Part shown: positions 42,740 through 52,155 of the stretch, one piece after another
Layout of the letters: the number at the start of each line of letters is the position of its first letter
Numbering within the stretch: position 1 is the stretch's first letter
Assembly (NCBI RefSeq): GCF_002234405.1
Contig: NZ_NMQT01000038.1
Span: 32,481 to 96,480, forward strand
Direction of reading: 5' to 3'
Source of the DNA: Amycolatopsis thailandensis
GTDB taxonomy: Bacteria; Actinomycetota; Actinomycetes; Mycobacteriales; Pseudonocardiaceae
Length of the DNA: 64,000 nucleotides
Program-made: the position numbers and the translations under genes
The notes under the pieces: model-generated
The model's input: only the letters and a program-made list of their open reading frames with translations
Databases searched by the model: none
What the model was told of the DNA's origin: nothing

Positions 42740-43651
42740 ATGAAAGCGGCCGCGTTCACGGAAGCCGGTGGCCCGGAGGTGCTCCGGGTGCTGGAGCTGG
42801 AGGAGCCGCACGCCGGGGCGGGGGAGGTCCGGGTGCGGGTGAAGGCGGCGGGGGTGCAGCCGTACGACGCGGCCGTGCGGGCGGGCTGGGAACCCGCGGG
42901 GCTCGAACTGCGTTGGCCGCGTGTCCCGGGGAACGAGTTCGCCGGGGTCGTCGACGAGGTCGGTTCCGGGGTTACCGGCCTCGTCGCGGGGGCCGAAGTG
43001 CTCGGCTTCACCGCCGTGCAGGCGTACGCCGAGTACATCGTGGTGCCCGCGGAGAACGTCACGCCGAAGCCGGCGGAGATGCCTTGGGAGGTCGCGGGCG
43101 GCTTCACGGCCGGGACGCAGACCGCGTACCTGGCGCTGGACGCGTTACGGGTCGCCCGCGGCGAGACGCTGCTGGTCCACGGGGCGGCGGGGGCGGTGGG
43201 CACGGCCGCCGTCCAGCTCGCCGTGCTGCGCGGGGCGCGGGTGATCGGGACGGCCAGCGAGGCGAATCAGGACTACGTCCGCTCCCTCGGCGCCGAGGCG
43301 CTGGTCTACGGCGACGGTCTCGCCGAGCGGGTGCGTGCCCTCGCGCCGTCCGGGGTCGACGCGGCGCTCGACGGCGCGGGCGGGGTCGCCTTCGATCTCT
43401 CGCTGGAGCTGGTCGGGGATCCGGACCGCGTGCTCACCCTGGTCGACCACGCGCGGGCGCTCGAGCTGGGGGCGCGAGTGGTCACGGGTACCCGGTCGGC
43501 GGAGCGGTTGGGGATGCTGGCTTCGTTGTACGCCAAGGGAGAACTGCGATTCCTGGTGCGGCGGACGTACCCGTTCGCCGAGGCCGCGGCGGCGCATCGG
43601 GAGATCGAGACCGGGCACGGGCGGGGGAAGGTCGTGCTGACCTTCTCCTGA
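42740..43651 (+). CDS. NADP-dependent zinc-free alcohol dehydrogenase/quinone oxidoreductase
   Basis: A 303-residue medium-chain reductase of the quinone oxidoreductase type. The N-terminus reads MKAAAFTEAGGPEVLRVLELEEPHAG. The GroES-like fold lacks the zinc Cys/His set (VQPYDAAVRAGWEPAG). RVPGNEFAGVVDEVGSG is the central motif. TLLVHGAAGAVGTAAVQLAVLRGARVIGTAS is the NADP Rossmann loop, and the family end GRGKVVLTFS is present. ATG 42740 follows GGAGGAACGAG. It is followed by three palindromes before the pst operon. Confidence 0.9.
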   Translation: MKAAAFTEAGGPEVLRVLELEEPHAGAGEVRVRVKAAGVQPYDAAVRAGWEPAGLELRWPRVPGNEFAGVVDEVGSGVTGLVAGAEVLGFTAVQAYAEYIVVPAENVTPKPAEMPWEVAGGFTAGTQTAYLALDALRVARGETLLVHGAAGAVGTAAVQLAVLRGARVIGTASEANQDYVRSLGAEALVYGDGLAERVRALAPSGVDAALDGAGGVAFDLSLELVGDPDRVLTLVDHARALELGARVVTGTRSAERLGMLASLYAKGELRFLVRRTYPFAEAAAAHREIETGHGRGKVVLTFS

Positions 43652-43693
43652 AGGGGAAGTCAGCGTGTCCTGCTCCGGTGGTGGGGGTGTGAC

Positions 43694-43732
43694 GGGGAGG
43701 ATTTCGGACGCTGAACGTCCGGATTCTTCCCC
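43694..43732. repeat. Imperfect hairpin, first of three in tandem
   Basis: Arms 43694-43710 and 43716-43732 (GGGGAGGATTTCGGACG against CGTCCGGATTCTTCCCC, three mismatches) with a CTGAA loop. The centre again carries GGACG...CGTCC. It lies 42 bases after the oxidoreductase stop. Confidence 0.6.
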
Positions 43733-43775
43733 ATTCGGCTGTCGGCGGGAGCGCGGTGGCTGGGTCGCGCTCGTG

Positions 43776-43820
43776 ACGATGTAGGAATTGGGACGTTGAA
43801 CGTCCCAATTCCTACATCGT
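43776..43820. repeat. 45-bp perfect palindrome with GGGACGTTGAACGTCCC centre
   Basis: Two 22-base arms pair perfectly around one G at 43798. The centre GGGACGTTGAACGTCCC is shared with the next palindrome, while the outer arms (ACGATGTAGGAATT) differ completely and yet remain self-complementary. Confidence 0.85.
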
Positions 43821-43829
43821 CGGCCCGGT

Positions 43830-43878
43830 CGAGCGTGGAGGATTCGGGACGTTGAACGTCCCGAATCCTCCACGCTCG
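43830..43878. repeat. 49-bp perfect palindrome with the same centre
   Basis: Two 24-base arms pair around G 43854. The outer arms CGAGCGTGGAGGATTC are distinct from those at 43776-43820. The whole stretch 43652-43979 (328 bp) contains only these palindromes and no gene. Confidence 0.85.
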
Positions 43879-43979
43879 GATCACCCACCTGGCTTGCCGT
43901 CTCAACTAGCGCCGGACCCAGTAGATCGCCGAATACAGGTCCACCAGAGCCCGAAACGCCACTCACGACCCACCAGACC

Positions 43980-45521
43980 CTAAGAACCCCGCAGCTTCCG
44001 GATCACCCCGCGCACCACCAAAGGCGCCACGATCGCCACGAAGAGCACCAACGCCGCCCAGCCCCCGAAGCCGCCGAACCCGCCCTCGTCGTAAGACGCC
44101 GGTGAAGCCTCGCGCCAGTTCTTCGAGCCGCCGCCCGCGGACTCCTCGTCGGGGCCCGCCGTCGCGGTCGCGGTCTTGTCGCCGCCGGTCGGACCCGTGC
44201 TGGGCCCGGCGGAAACGCTGGGACCCGTGGCGCCCGTACCGGCCTTCGGTTTCCCGTCCGGGTTGATGATCCCGCCGGTCACCAGCGGGTCGGGCGGGCT
44301 GGCCGCGCCGTCGCCGAGGCTGCCGCGGAAGGTCGGGTTGGCGCAATTGTCCGCGTTCAGCTGTTTCGCCGGTTGCCCGGTGAGCCGCGCGTTGGAGTTC
44401 ATGACCTCCTGCGACAGGTTCGGCGGCAGCGGCGAATAGCCGATCCGCGCCATGTTGATCTGGCCGTCACACGCGACGTGCTCCAGGAAAGCGGTGATCG
44501 TCTCGGTCTTGCCAGGGTCGCCGTAGCCGCCGCGGCAGGTGTCGCGACCGTTGGTGCACGGCATCATGACGTACGAGTACGCCGAGATCGGGTACGACTT
44601 CGGGTCGGTGTTCGTGTAGACCCGGTCCAGTTTCTGGCTCAGGTCCGGCCGGAGCTCCGCGTGCTTCAACGCGGCCGCGATGTTCTCCGCGTAGGGCTGC
44701 GTGTACTGGCCCGCGCCGTTCTGCACCCACGCCGTCGGCACCTCGTATCGCTGGGCGTAGGCGAACTCGTCGTAGCCGATGGAGAACGGGATGGTCGCGT
44801 TGTCCATGGTCGTCGCGATCTGGTCCGAGTCCGCGAGCAGCCGGTACCACTCGGCGTCCGGGCCCTGCCCGGGGAGCTGGATGGGGCGCACGCCCGCGGG
44901 CAGGTTCCCCATCCCGTTGCCGACGTTGCGGGAGACGAACCGGTTGTAGGCGTCGGGCGCGGCGTGTGCGATGAAGTCGTAGAACAACGCCGTCGTTCCC
45001 GACTGACCGGTCCGGCCGACCAGGGTGATGGGCTGATCCGGCAGGGACTTCCCGCCGTTGGTCGCGGTGATGGCGGGATCGTTCCAGCGGGTGATGTCCC
45101 GGCTGAAGATCCGGCCGATCACCTCCCGGCTGAGGTGCAGGTAGTCGACGCGCTTGCCGCCCTGGTCCTTGACGTTGTACATCAGCGCGATCGCGCCGGC
45201 GACGTCCGGGACGTACTGGTAGCCGCGGGTTTGCGCGGACAGCCCGCCGCCGCCCGCCGCGATGATCGACGAGACCTCGGCTTCGGTCCCGGCGAAGTCC
45301 ACCGTCCGGTCGCCGAACTGGTTGACCCCGGCGGGTGAGCTGTTGGCCGAGTAGTTGATCGGGATACCGCGCGACTTCGCGCCGTTCTGCCAGTCGGTCA
45401 TCGCCGGGCCGACATAGCTGGACCCGGAGCCGGTGACCGGCGTGAGCGCCGCCGCCCCGGGAGTGACGGCCAGCGACAGCACCACCATGACCGCGCCCAG
45501 CGCGGCCAGCCGGCGGATCAT
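43980..45521 (-). CDS. pstS: Phosphate ABC transporter substrate-binding protein, C-terminally membrane-anchored
   Basis: A 513-residue PstS. A signal peptide ([22 protein letters not shown]) has no lipobox. The ligand domain starts [55 protein letters not shown] and continues [40 protein letters not shown] and [17 protein letters not shown], typical phosphate-binding elements. After a Gly/Thr/Pro linker comes a C-terminal TM helix ([20 protein letters not shown]) and a basic tail. It is thus anchored by protein rather than lipid. It is the last gene of pstCABS, with its ATG overlapping the pstB stop (ATGA), an unusual order. Confidence 0.9.
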   Translation of the reverse strand: MIRRLAALGAVMVVLSLAVTPGAAALTPVTGSGSSYVGPAMTDWQNGAKSRGIPINYSANSSPAGVNQFGDRTVDFAGTEAEVSSIIAAGGGGLSAQTRGYQYVPDVAGAIALMYNVKDQGGKRVDYLHLSREVIGRIFSRDITRWNDPAITATNGGKSLPDQPITLVGRTGQSGTTALFYDFIAHAAPDAYNRFVSRNVGNGMGNLPAGVRPIQLPGQGPDAEWYRLLADSDQIATTMDNATIPFSIGYDEFAYAQRYEVPTAWVQNGAGQYTQPYAENIAAALKHAELRPDLSQKLDRVYTNTDPKSYPISAYSYVMMPCTNGRDTCRGGYGDPGKTETITAFLEHVACDGQINMARIGYSPLPPNLSQEVMNSNARLTGQPAKQLNADNCANPTFRGSLGDGAASPPDPLVTGGIINPDGKPKAGTGATGPSVSAGPSTGPTGGDKTATATAGPDEESAGGGSKNWREASPASYDEGGFGGFGGWAALVLFVAIVAPLVVRGVIRKLRGS

Positions 45522-46363
45522 CCGAATCGCCCGTTGACGTAGTCGTGGGTGCGTTCGTCCGACGGCGCGTTGAAGATGGTGTCCGTCGGACCGTGCTCGA
45601 TCACCCGGCCGGGTTCGTTCTCGGCCGCGAGGAAGAACGCGCAGTGGTCCGAAACCCGTTGGGCCTGCTGCATGTTGTGCGTGACGATGACGATCGTCAC
45701 CTCGTGCCCGATCTCGGCGATGGTCTGCTCGATCCGCCGGGTCGACGTCGGGTCGAGCGCGGAACAGGGCTCGTCCATCAGCAGCACGTTCGGCTGCACC
45801 GCGAGCGAGCGCGCGATGCAGAGCCGCTGCTGCTGCCCGCCGGACAGCGCGCCGCCGGGGGAGCTCAGCCGGTCCCGGACCTCGCGCCACAGCCCGGCCC
45901 GTTCCAGGCTCTGCTCGACGAGCGCGTCCTTGTCGCCGCATTTGACGCCGGCGAGCTTCAGCCCGGCCAGGACGTTGTCACGGATGGACATCGCGGGGAA
46001 CGGGTTCGGCTTCTGGAACACCATGCCGATGCGCAGCCGGACCTGCTGCGGCCGTGTCCCGTCCGCGTAGATGTCCTTGCCGTCCAACAGGACCTCGCCG
46101 GTCAGCGACGCCGACGGCACCAGTTCGTGCATGCGGTTGAGGATGCGGAGGAAGGTCGACTTGCCGCAGCCGGACGGACCGATGAGCGCGGTCACCTCCT
46201 TGGCGGGCATCCGCAGCGAAACCCCTTCGAGTACCAGGCGGTCACCGAACCAGGCGCCGATCTCCCGGGATTCGAGTTCCGCCGCGCCGGGCGGCGGGCC
46301 ACCGGTCAGCTCGACCAGCGGGCGCGCCGGACTGTCCACGTAGGACACTTCAGTGTCGGTCAC
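45518..46363 (-). CDS. pstB: Phosphate ABC transporter ATP-binding protein
   Basis: A 281-residue ATPase: Walker [41 protein letters not shown]-loop [24 protein letters not shown] (typical of PstB), signature [34 protein letters not shown] and H-loop [22 protein letters not shown]. It powers phosphate import with PstC and PstA. GTG 46363 overlaps the pstA stop (GTGA). The N-terminal 30 residues are a non-homologous extension; earlier in-frame sequence is shadow. Confidence 0.95.
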   Translation of the reverse strand: MTDTEVSYVDSPARPLVELTGGPPPGAAELESREIGAWFGDRLVLEGVSLRMPAKEVTALIGPSGCGKSTFLRILNRMHELVPSASLTGEVLLDGKDIYADGTRPQQVRLRIGMVFQKPNPFPAMSIRDNVLAGLKLAGVKCGDKDALVEQSLERAGLWREVRDRLSSPGGALSGGQQQRLCIARSLAVQPNVLLMDEPCSALDPTSTRRIEQTIAEIGHEVTIVIVTHNMQQAQRVSDHCAFFLAAENEPGRVIEHGPTDTIFNAPSDERTHDYVNGRFG

Positions 46364-47496
46364 CGGTTCTCCTGTGTCTTCACGGTGGTCTTCTTGGCCT
46401 TCCGCTTCGACCGGTCGCGGCCCACCACCCTGGCGATCGCGAACAGACCGAAGATGAGCAGGATCAGCACGAGCGCGCCGACATAGCCGCGCTGCTGCAC
46501 GTTCTCCAGCGGCTGTTTGATGAAGCGGTAGATGAACAGCGGGATGCTCTCCTGCGGATCGGAGAACGGGTTGGCGTTCATCCCGAGCGCGCCGAACGAG
46601 GTGAACAGCAGCGGCGCGGTTTCGCCCGCCACCCGGGCGATCCCGAGGATCACGGCGGTCGTCACCCCGGTGCGCGCTGTCGGCAGCACCACGGACCACA
46701 CCGTCCGGGCCCGGCTCGCTCCCAGCGCCAGCGACGCCTCGCGCAGGCCGTCCGGGACGAGACGGAGCACCACGTCCACGGTCCGCGTCACGGTCGGCAG
46801 CATGACCATCGTCAACGCCAAGGTGGCCATCAACCCGTTGTAGCTGAACAAGCCCACGCCTGCCTGGATACCGGGGATGATCAGGGCGGCGTACACGAAC
46901 AGACCGGCCACAATGGACGGAAGCCCGCTCATCGCGTCGACCATGATCCGCACCGGACGCCGGAACCTCGACCGGGTCTCGTTCAGGAACACCGCGGTGA
47001 GCACGCCCAGCGGGACCACGAGGATCAGGGTCAGCGCGGTCTGTTCGAGAGTACCGATCACCGCGTGCAGACCGCCGGTCTCGGTCACCGGATCGGTCGG
47101 CGCGACCGTGGACATGTCGTGGGTGAAGAAGCCCAGGCGCAGATACGGCGCGCCTTCGACGACGATGTAGAGCAGCAGCGACAGCAACGGGGCGAGCAGG
47201 ACGAGCGCCCCGGTCACGACCACGGTGGAAACGAGCCGGTCCGACGCCGCGAGCTTGCCCAGCCTGTCGCGGGTGACCAGGTAGAGCATCGTCAGATAGA
47301 GGAGGTACGCGACGATCAGGTCGGCCAGCCAGCCGGGGGAGTCCAGTAGCAGATGCATGACGAACCAGGTGAGCAGCGTGGCCGACACCGCGCAGCCGAA
47401 CGCCGCGAACCGGTCCTGTCTGGTGGTCTCCGACGGCCGCCGTTTGACGAGCTTGCGCGGGGCGGGCGCGACAGGGGGAGTCAGTGTCGTGGTCAC
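46360..47496 (-). CDS. pstA: Phosphate ABC transporter permease PstA
   Basis: A 378-residue membrane protein. An additional N-terminal TM pair ([40 protein letters not shown]) precedes the conserved PstA core. The core has [52 protein letters not shown] and the EAA-like loop [55 protein letters not shown] 47496 overlaps the pstC stop. Standard partner of PstC and PstB. Confidence 0.95.
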   Translation of the reverse strand: MTTTLTPPVAPAPRKLVKRRPSETTRQDRFAAFGCAVSATLLTWFVMHLLLDSPGWLADLIVAYLLYLTMLYLVTRDRLGKLAASDRLVSTVVVTGALVLLAPLLSLLLYIVVEGAPYLRLGFFTHDMSTVAPTDPVTETGGLHAVIGTLEQTALTLILVVPLGVLTAVFLNETRSRFRRPVRIMVDAMSGLPSIVAGLFVYAALIIPGIQAGVGLFSYNGLMATLALTMVMLPTVTRTVDVVLRLVPDGLREASLALGASRARTVWSVVLPTARTGVTTAVILGIARVAGETAPLLFTSFGALGMNANPFSDPQESIPLFIYRFIKQPLENVQQRGYVGALVLILLIFGLFAIARVVGRDRSKRKAKKTTVKTQENR

Positions 47497-48482
47497 GCGT
47501 CCACCCCCGCGCCCGAACGGCTCTTGGAGATGATCACCGACGCGGTGAAGTTCGTCGCCAGCGTGAAGACGAACAGCACCAGGCCCGCGGCCATCAGCCC
47601 GGACAGCGCGAGCCCGGACGCGCCGGCGTTGTTGGCGATGAACCCGGAGATCGTCGCGCCGCCGAACTGGAGCACGTGCTTCGTGATCTCCGGAACCTGC
47701 GGCAGCAGCAGGGAAACGGCGATCGTCTCACCGAGCGCGCGGCCGAGCCCGAGCATCGAACCGCCGATGATCCCGCCCCGCCCGAACGGCAGCATGACGG
47801 TCTTGACCATCCCCCAGCGCGTGCTGCCCAGCGCGAGTGCCGCCTCCTTCTCGCCGGGAGGGGTCTGCGCGAACACCTCGCGGATCACCGACGTCGTGAT
47901 CGGGAGGACCATCAGCGAGACCACCAGGCCCGCGATGAACATCGACTGGATGTACAGCGCGTTCTCCTTCGACGAGAACGGCGGGAACCAGCCCAGGTTT
48001 TCGGTCAGCCACAACGAGATCGGCACGATCTGGGGGCCGAGGAAGGCGAACCCCCACAGGCCGTAGAGCAGGCTCGGGATCGCGGCGAGCAGGTCGACCA
48101 GCCCGGTCAGGAAGCCGCGGATCCTCCCGCTGGAGTACTCGGTGATGAACAGCGCGGCCAGGATGCTCAGCGGGACCGCGATCAGGACCGCGATCAGCGC
48201 GACCACGATCGTCCCGTAGAGCAGGCCGAGCACACCGAGCACACCCGAGGCCGGATCGAACCGGATGGTGGTGAAGAAGCCGAAACCGCTCGTGTCGAAC
48301 GCCGGCCCGGACCGGTAGACGAGGAAGAAGCCGATGACCACGAGGATCGCCAGCATGGTCAGCCCGGCCCCGGTGGTGACCCGGCGGAACGCGCGGTCGG
48401 CCCGCGACAGGACTTCGGTGATCGCCCGCCGCACCGGGGCCCCGGGTGGGGACGGGTCGGGCCGGGGTGGCGCGATGGTCAC
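47493..48482 (-). CDS. pstC: Phosphate ABC transporter permease PstC
   Basis: A 329-residue permease: [79 protein letters not shown] and the coupling loop [46 protein letters not shown]. It is the first gene of pstCABS. GTG 48482 overlaps no upstream gene; the 218-bp divergent region to 48701 should hold the phosphate-responsive promoter. I could not identify a convincing Pho box pair there by eye. Confidence 0.95.
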   Translation of the reverse strand: MTIAPPRPDPSPPGAPVRRAITEVLSRADRAFRRVTTGAGLTMLAILVVIGFFLVYRSGPAFDTSGFGFFTTIRFDPASGVLGVLGLLYGTIVVALIAVLIAVPLSILAALFITEYSSGRIRGFLTGLVDLLAAIPSLLYGLWGFAFLGPQIVPISLWLTENLGWFPPFSSKENALYIQSMFIAGLVVSLMVLPITTSVIREVFAQTPPGEKEAALALGSTRWGMVKTVMLPFGRGGIIGGSMLGLGRALGETIAVSLLLPQVPEITKHVLQFGGATISGFIANNAGASGLALSGLMAAGLVLFVFTLATNFTASVIISKSRSGAGVDA

Positions 48483-48700
48483 GAGCGGCCTTTCTTCGTG
48501 TTGGCAAGTAAAGGAGTTCAGGGCACACCACGTCGCCCCTCGATGCGGCCAGTATGTGGTGCCCGTGGCCGGTGAAGGTGTCCACACGGAGAACGCCCGA
48601 CGGGGCGTTTGTGAATCAGTGCGGGCGGACGGCCCCGGCCCGTTGACCCCGAACGGGTGACTCGGGGACGTTGGGTCGCGTGAAATCTGGGGAGTCGTCC

Positions 48701-51040
48701 ATGGTCCTGGTCCGGGCGAGACGAGTCGGGATCGTGCTGATCTGCGGGATACTGGCCGTCGCCGGCGTGTCCGTTCCCGCCGCGCAGGCACAGGCCGCCG
48801 CCGATCCGGCGTACCGGCTCAAGACCGAACCCGCCGACCTTTCGGCGGTCCAGAACGGCGACCCGCTGCGGATCACGCTTTCGGGATTGCCCAAGGGCGC
48901 GCGGGCGAAGCTCGTCATCTGCCCGAAAGACGTGCCGGACAATTTGATGAAGAAGGTCTATGTTCCGCCGTGGAACAAGGACAGCACGGTGCTCACCAGG
49001 GTGCAGTCCTACTGTCAGGACGAGTTCGGCGACGAATTCGCGGGCAAGAACGCGGGCATGCAGTCGATGGAGCGAGTGCGGAGCAGCACGACCGGCGACA
49101 TCGTCTTCGACACCACGATCCCGCGCGGTACTTTGCGGCCGCACGCCGTCGCCTGGGATCCGCTCTACACCACTTATGAGAAAGCGGTGAATCCCGGGGA
49201 CAAATTCCCCAAGGTCCCGTGGGCCGACAATCCCGCGGTCGTCGATCCGGCGACCGGCGCGAAGACCAGGCGGCAATTCTCCTTCACCTGCGACGAGAAC
49301 AATCCGTGCAGCGTCACGATCCAGATCACCGCCCAGGACGCGACGGGGAAGACGGTGACCTGGGTCGACGACTCGATCAAGTTCAGCCCGTATCCGCCGG
49401 GGATCGGGGTCAAGGGCTGCAAGGGGATCGGCAGGAACACGCTCGACGCCAGCATGCCGGAACGGCTCGGGCGGACCGCGGTCGCCTGGAACCAGGCGCT
49501 GTGCGCTCCCACCAAGGCGGACCAGCCCACCAACATCGTGAGCGAGACCGAAGAGACCGGGCTGACCGCGTTCGACAAGGGCGCCTCGGATCTCATGATC
49601 ACCGGCAGCGGGAGCGCGCTGGCCGCGCAGACCGTCCGGGCGAGGGAATACGTCCCCGTCGGGATCAACGCGGCGGTGATCGCCGCGGTCGGCTGGTCCC
49701 CGACCGACGTCAACGACGAGGGAAACCCTCTGGGCGCGAAGCTCGCCGGCACGATGGCGTTCACCAACGCCGAGCTCGCGAACATGCTCACCAAGGGCGG
49801 GCAGAACCCCGACGCGGGCGGCCGGGGCGGCATCTTCAAGACCGGATCCCCGCTGGTCGGCCGCAATGCCGGGCTCTCGGCCATCAAGGACGGTCAGCCC
49901 GCCGGGGTGGTCGCGGCGAACCGGCGTTCCGGCTACAACGGAAGCGCGGACTTCTTCGGGGTGACCGGGGAATCGGGACCGGGGACGGTCCCGCTCACCT
50001 TGAGCAGGCTGCTCGCCGGGACAGCGCCGAAGGAATGGGTGTTCCCGGCGCTCGGCGACGACTATTTCGGTGAGCTGAACGGGAAGTCCCCCGGGGTGAT
50101 CTCCGATCTGAGCGTGCTCGATCCGGGTCGGTCGCGGGTGAACAACGTCGACGCGAAGACCGGCCAGCTGTCGGTGCGCAAGACCGTGGACAACGCCGTC
50201 GCCGGACGCGGCTCGGACTGCGACGGCGGCTGTGTGAACTGGGTGATCACCGATCTCGCGACGGCGACGATCAACCGCTGGACGCCGGTGGCGCTCCCGG
50301 ACGGCAAGGGGAACTTCGTCGCGCCGACCGAACAGAGCCTTCAGACGGCGGTCGACGCGATGAAGATCGGCGCCGACGGAACGGCCGAGACCGGCGCCGT
50401 CGCCAAGGACGGCGCGTACCCGGTCACCTTCGTCGAGTACATGGCCGTCCCGGTCAACCCGTTGATCGACGCGAACTGCAAGCCGATGAAGGAGAAGCAG
50501 GATCAGCTGAAGTCGTTCGCCGGTCTCGCGGCGGGCTACGGGCAAGCGCTGCTTCCGCCCGGGATGGTCCGGTTGAACCCCGGCCTGGCCGCCACCGCCG
50601 CCGAGCGGATCGCCAAGATCGGCACCGGCACGGTCGAAAAGGCCTGCCAGGAGAAGGAAGAGGCGAAGAACCCGCCTCCGCCGGGAGCGAACGGTGTCAC
50701 GCCCGCTTCCACTCCGTCCCTGGGCGGGCCTTCCGGTGGGCAGGGTTCTTCGGCCGGGACGCCGGTGACGGCCGCCGTCGGACCGGTTCCCGCGGTCGCC
50801 CCGACCCCGGAAAGCGTGGCGGCGGCCAAGAACCTCGCCGAGTCCATCGACATCCCGAAATTCGCCGGTGCCGGTGCGCTCGGCGCCCTGATTCCCTTGG
50901 TGGCGCTGGTGATCCTGGCGATCCTTCCGTCCGCGACGGCGTACGTCTCGGCCGGGCGGCCGGTGCCGGCGTGGCTGACCAGGGCGATCGCGGTGCTTCT
51001 GGGTCTTCTCCGCCGTAAGCCGTCGGGTGGCGTGGCGTGA
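48701..51040 (+). CDS. Large secreted, C-terminally TM-anchored PstS-like protein
   Basis: About 779 residues. A signal peptide (VGIVLICGILAVAGVSVPAAQAQA) leads into a region with five or so Cys that could be disulfide-linked (CPKDVPDNL, SYCQDEFGDEF, FTCDENNPCSVTIQI). The middle and C-terminal part resembles a periplasmic-binding fold: DLMITGSGSALAAQTVRAREYVPVGINAAVIAAVGW, TMAFTNAELANMLTKGG, YPVTFVEYMAVPVNPL. A Pro/Gly/Ser linker is followed by a TM helix (GALGALIPLVALVILAILPSATAYV) and a basic tail. ATG 48701 follows GGGGAG. Divergent from pstCABS and coupled to a sortase-fold gene by a GTGA overlap. The PstS relation is inferred from context and fold-like pattern only. Confidence 0.7.
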   Translation: MVLVRARRVGIVLICGILAVAGVSVPAAQAQAAADPAYRLKTEPADLSAVQNGDPLRITLSGLPKGARAKLVICPKDVPDNLMKKVYVPPWNKDSTVLTRVQSYCQDEFGDEFAGKNAGMQSMERVRSSTTGDIVFDTTIPRGTLRPHAVAWDPLYTTYEKAVNPGDKFPKVPWADNPAVVDPATGAKTRRQFSFTCDENNPCSVTIQITAQDATGKTVTWVDDSIKFSPYPPGIGVKGCKGIGRNTLDASMPERLGRTAVAWNQALCAPTKADQPTNIVSETEETGLTAFDKGASDLMITGSGSALAAQTVRAREYVPVGINAAVIAAVGWSPTDVNDEGNPLGAKLAGTMAFTNAELANMLTKGGQNPDAGGRGGIFKTGSPLVGRNAGLSAIKDGQPAGVVAANRRSGYNGSADFFGVTGESGPGTVPLTLSRLLAGTAPKEWVFPALGDDYFGELNGKSPGVISDLSVLDPGRSRVNNVDAKTGQLSVRKTVDNAVAGRGSDCDGGCVNWVITDLATATINRWTPVALPDGKGNFVAPTEQSLQTAVDAMKIGADGTAETGAVAKDGAYPVTFVEYMAVPVNPLIDANCKPMKEKQDQLKSFAGLAAGYGQALLPPGMVRLNPGLAATAAERIAKIGTGTVEKACQEKEEAKNPPPPGANGVTPASTPSLGGPSGGQGSSAGTPVTAAVGPVPAVAPTPESVAAAKNLAESIDIPKFAGAGALGALIPLVALVILAILPSATAYVSAGRPVPAWLTRAIAVLLGLLRRKPSGGVA

Positions 51041-51921
51041 GCGTCGAGGCCGAAGAGAAGCAGTTCCTGCGGTTCGGTCCCGGGTGGATCGGCGCGGTCG
51101 TGTTCGCCTGGCTGGTCACCACGCTGGTGGCGCTGGCGCTGGTCGTCTACGCGCTGGGCCCGATGCTGCAATCGGGCGATCAGCGGAAGGCGCTGACCGA
51201 GATCCGGGGCGAGATCGGCGTGGCGCTGGGCGCGAGCCAGAGCCTGTTCGGGGCCGCGCCGCCGGTCAAACCGGCCGAGTTCGGCAAGCCGGTGGCCGTC
51301 CTGGAGATCCCCGTGCTCAAGGTGCAGCAGGTCGTCATCGAAGGTGCTTCGAGCGGCGAGACCGCGTCCGGGCCGGGGCACGTACCGGGAACGGCCGGGC
51401 TCGGCCAGCCGGGCAACGCCGTGATCGCCGGTCGTAACGCCGGCTACGGCGGCCCGTTCGGCGCGCTCGGCGCCCTGCGCCCGGGTGACGAGATCGTCGT
51501 CGCGACGACGCAGGGCAAGTCCGTCTACCGGGTGACGGAGACGGCGACCAGGCCGCTGGACGAGGGCACCGACTACGGCAAGACCCAGAACGACCGGCTG
51601 ACCTTGGTGACGTCGGCGTCGTGGTGGCCGCTGGCCTCGGACGAGGCGACGGTGGTGACCGCGACCCTGGAGGGGAGGCCCTTCCGGCCCGCCCCGCAGA
51701 ACGGCCGGGCGGACGCGCAGGACGGCCGGACCGGGGACACGGCCGCGTGGGCCGGATTGGTGCTGGCCTTCGGTGGTTTCGTGGCGGCGGCGGCCGGGGC
51801 GACATTCCTTTATCGCCGGTGGCGTCCGGTTTCGACCTACGTCATCACCGGACCGGTGCTGCTCACGATGGGTGCGCTCGCGGCCTTGGCGCTTTGGCGA
51901 TTGTTCCCGGCCTGGGCCTGA
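51037..51921 (+). CDS. Sortase-fold protein lacking the catalytic His, Cys and Arg
   Basis: A 294-residue protein: N-terminal TM (GWIGAVVFAWLVTTLVALALVVYAL), sortase-like beta-barrel (VAVLEIPVLKVQQVVIEGASS, GPGHVPGTAGLGQPGNAVIAGRNAGYGGPFGALGALRPGDEIVV) and two C-terminal TM helices. In active sortases the 'IAGHR..YG.PF' motif carries the His; here it reads IAGRNAGYGGPF. The 'LTLVTC' Cys is Ser in RLTLVTSASWWP, and no Arg follows at the usual strand (DEATVVTATLEG). All three catalytic residues are lost while the fold pattern is kept, so it should bind rather than cleave. It is translationally coupled to the large PstS-like protein, its probable partner. Confidence 0.82.
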   Translation: MSVEAEEKQFLRFGPGWIGAVVFAWLVTTLVALALVVYALGPMLQSGDQRKALTEIRGEIGVALGASQSLFGAAPPVKPAEFGKPVAVLEIPVLKVQQVVIEGASSGETASGPGHVPGTAGLGQPGNAVIAGRNAGYGGPFGALGALRPGDEIVVATTQGKSVYRVTETATRPLDEGTDYGKTQNDRLTLVTSASWWPLASDEATVVTATLEGRPFRPAPQNGRADAQDGRTGDTAAWAGLVLAFGGFVAAAAGATFLYRRWRPVSTYVITGPVLLTMGALAALALWRLFPAWA

Positions 51922-52155
51922 ATCCGAAAGGGATTTCGGTCTTTTCGGACTTGCCCTGTTCTCACGTTGTGGATCTTCGCCCGTTCCAGACTTTGGTGGG
52001 TGGACTCGTCACCGATCGCTCTTTAGATTCTCCCCATTACACCCGGTCAGGGGTAATTCATTCGGGCAACCGAAGGGATTCTTGTGACGGGGCGTCACGC
52101 CGTCAGTGCGCTTTAGCCGGAGCGCGCTGAGTTGCCGCAAAACAGGGAGAGTTCG

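Noticed and set aside
43694..43878. Possible CRISPR-like array of three repeats
   Set aside because: Only three units of differing sequence, each a palindrome, no constant repeat or spacers and no cas genes nearby.
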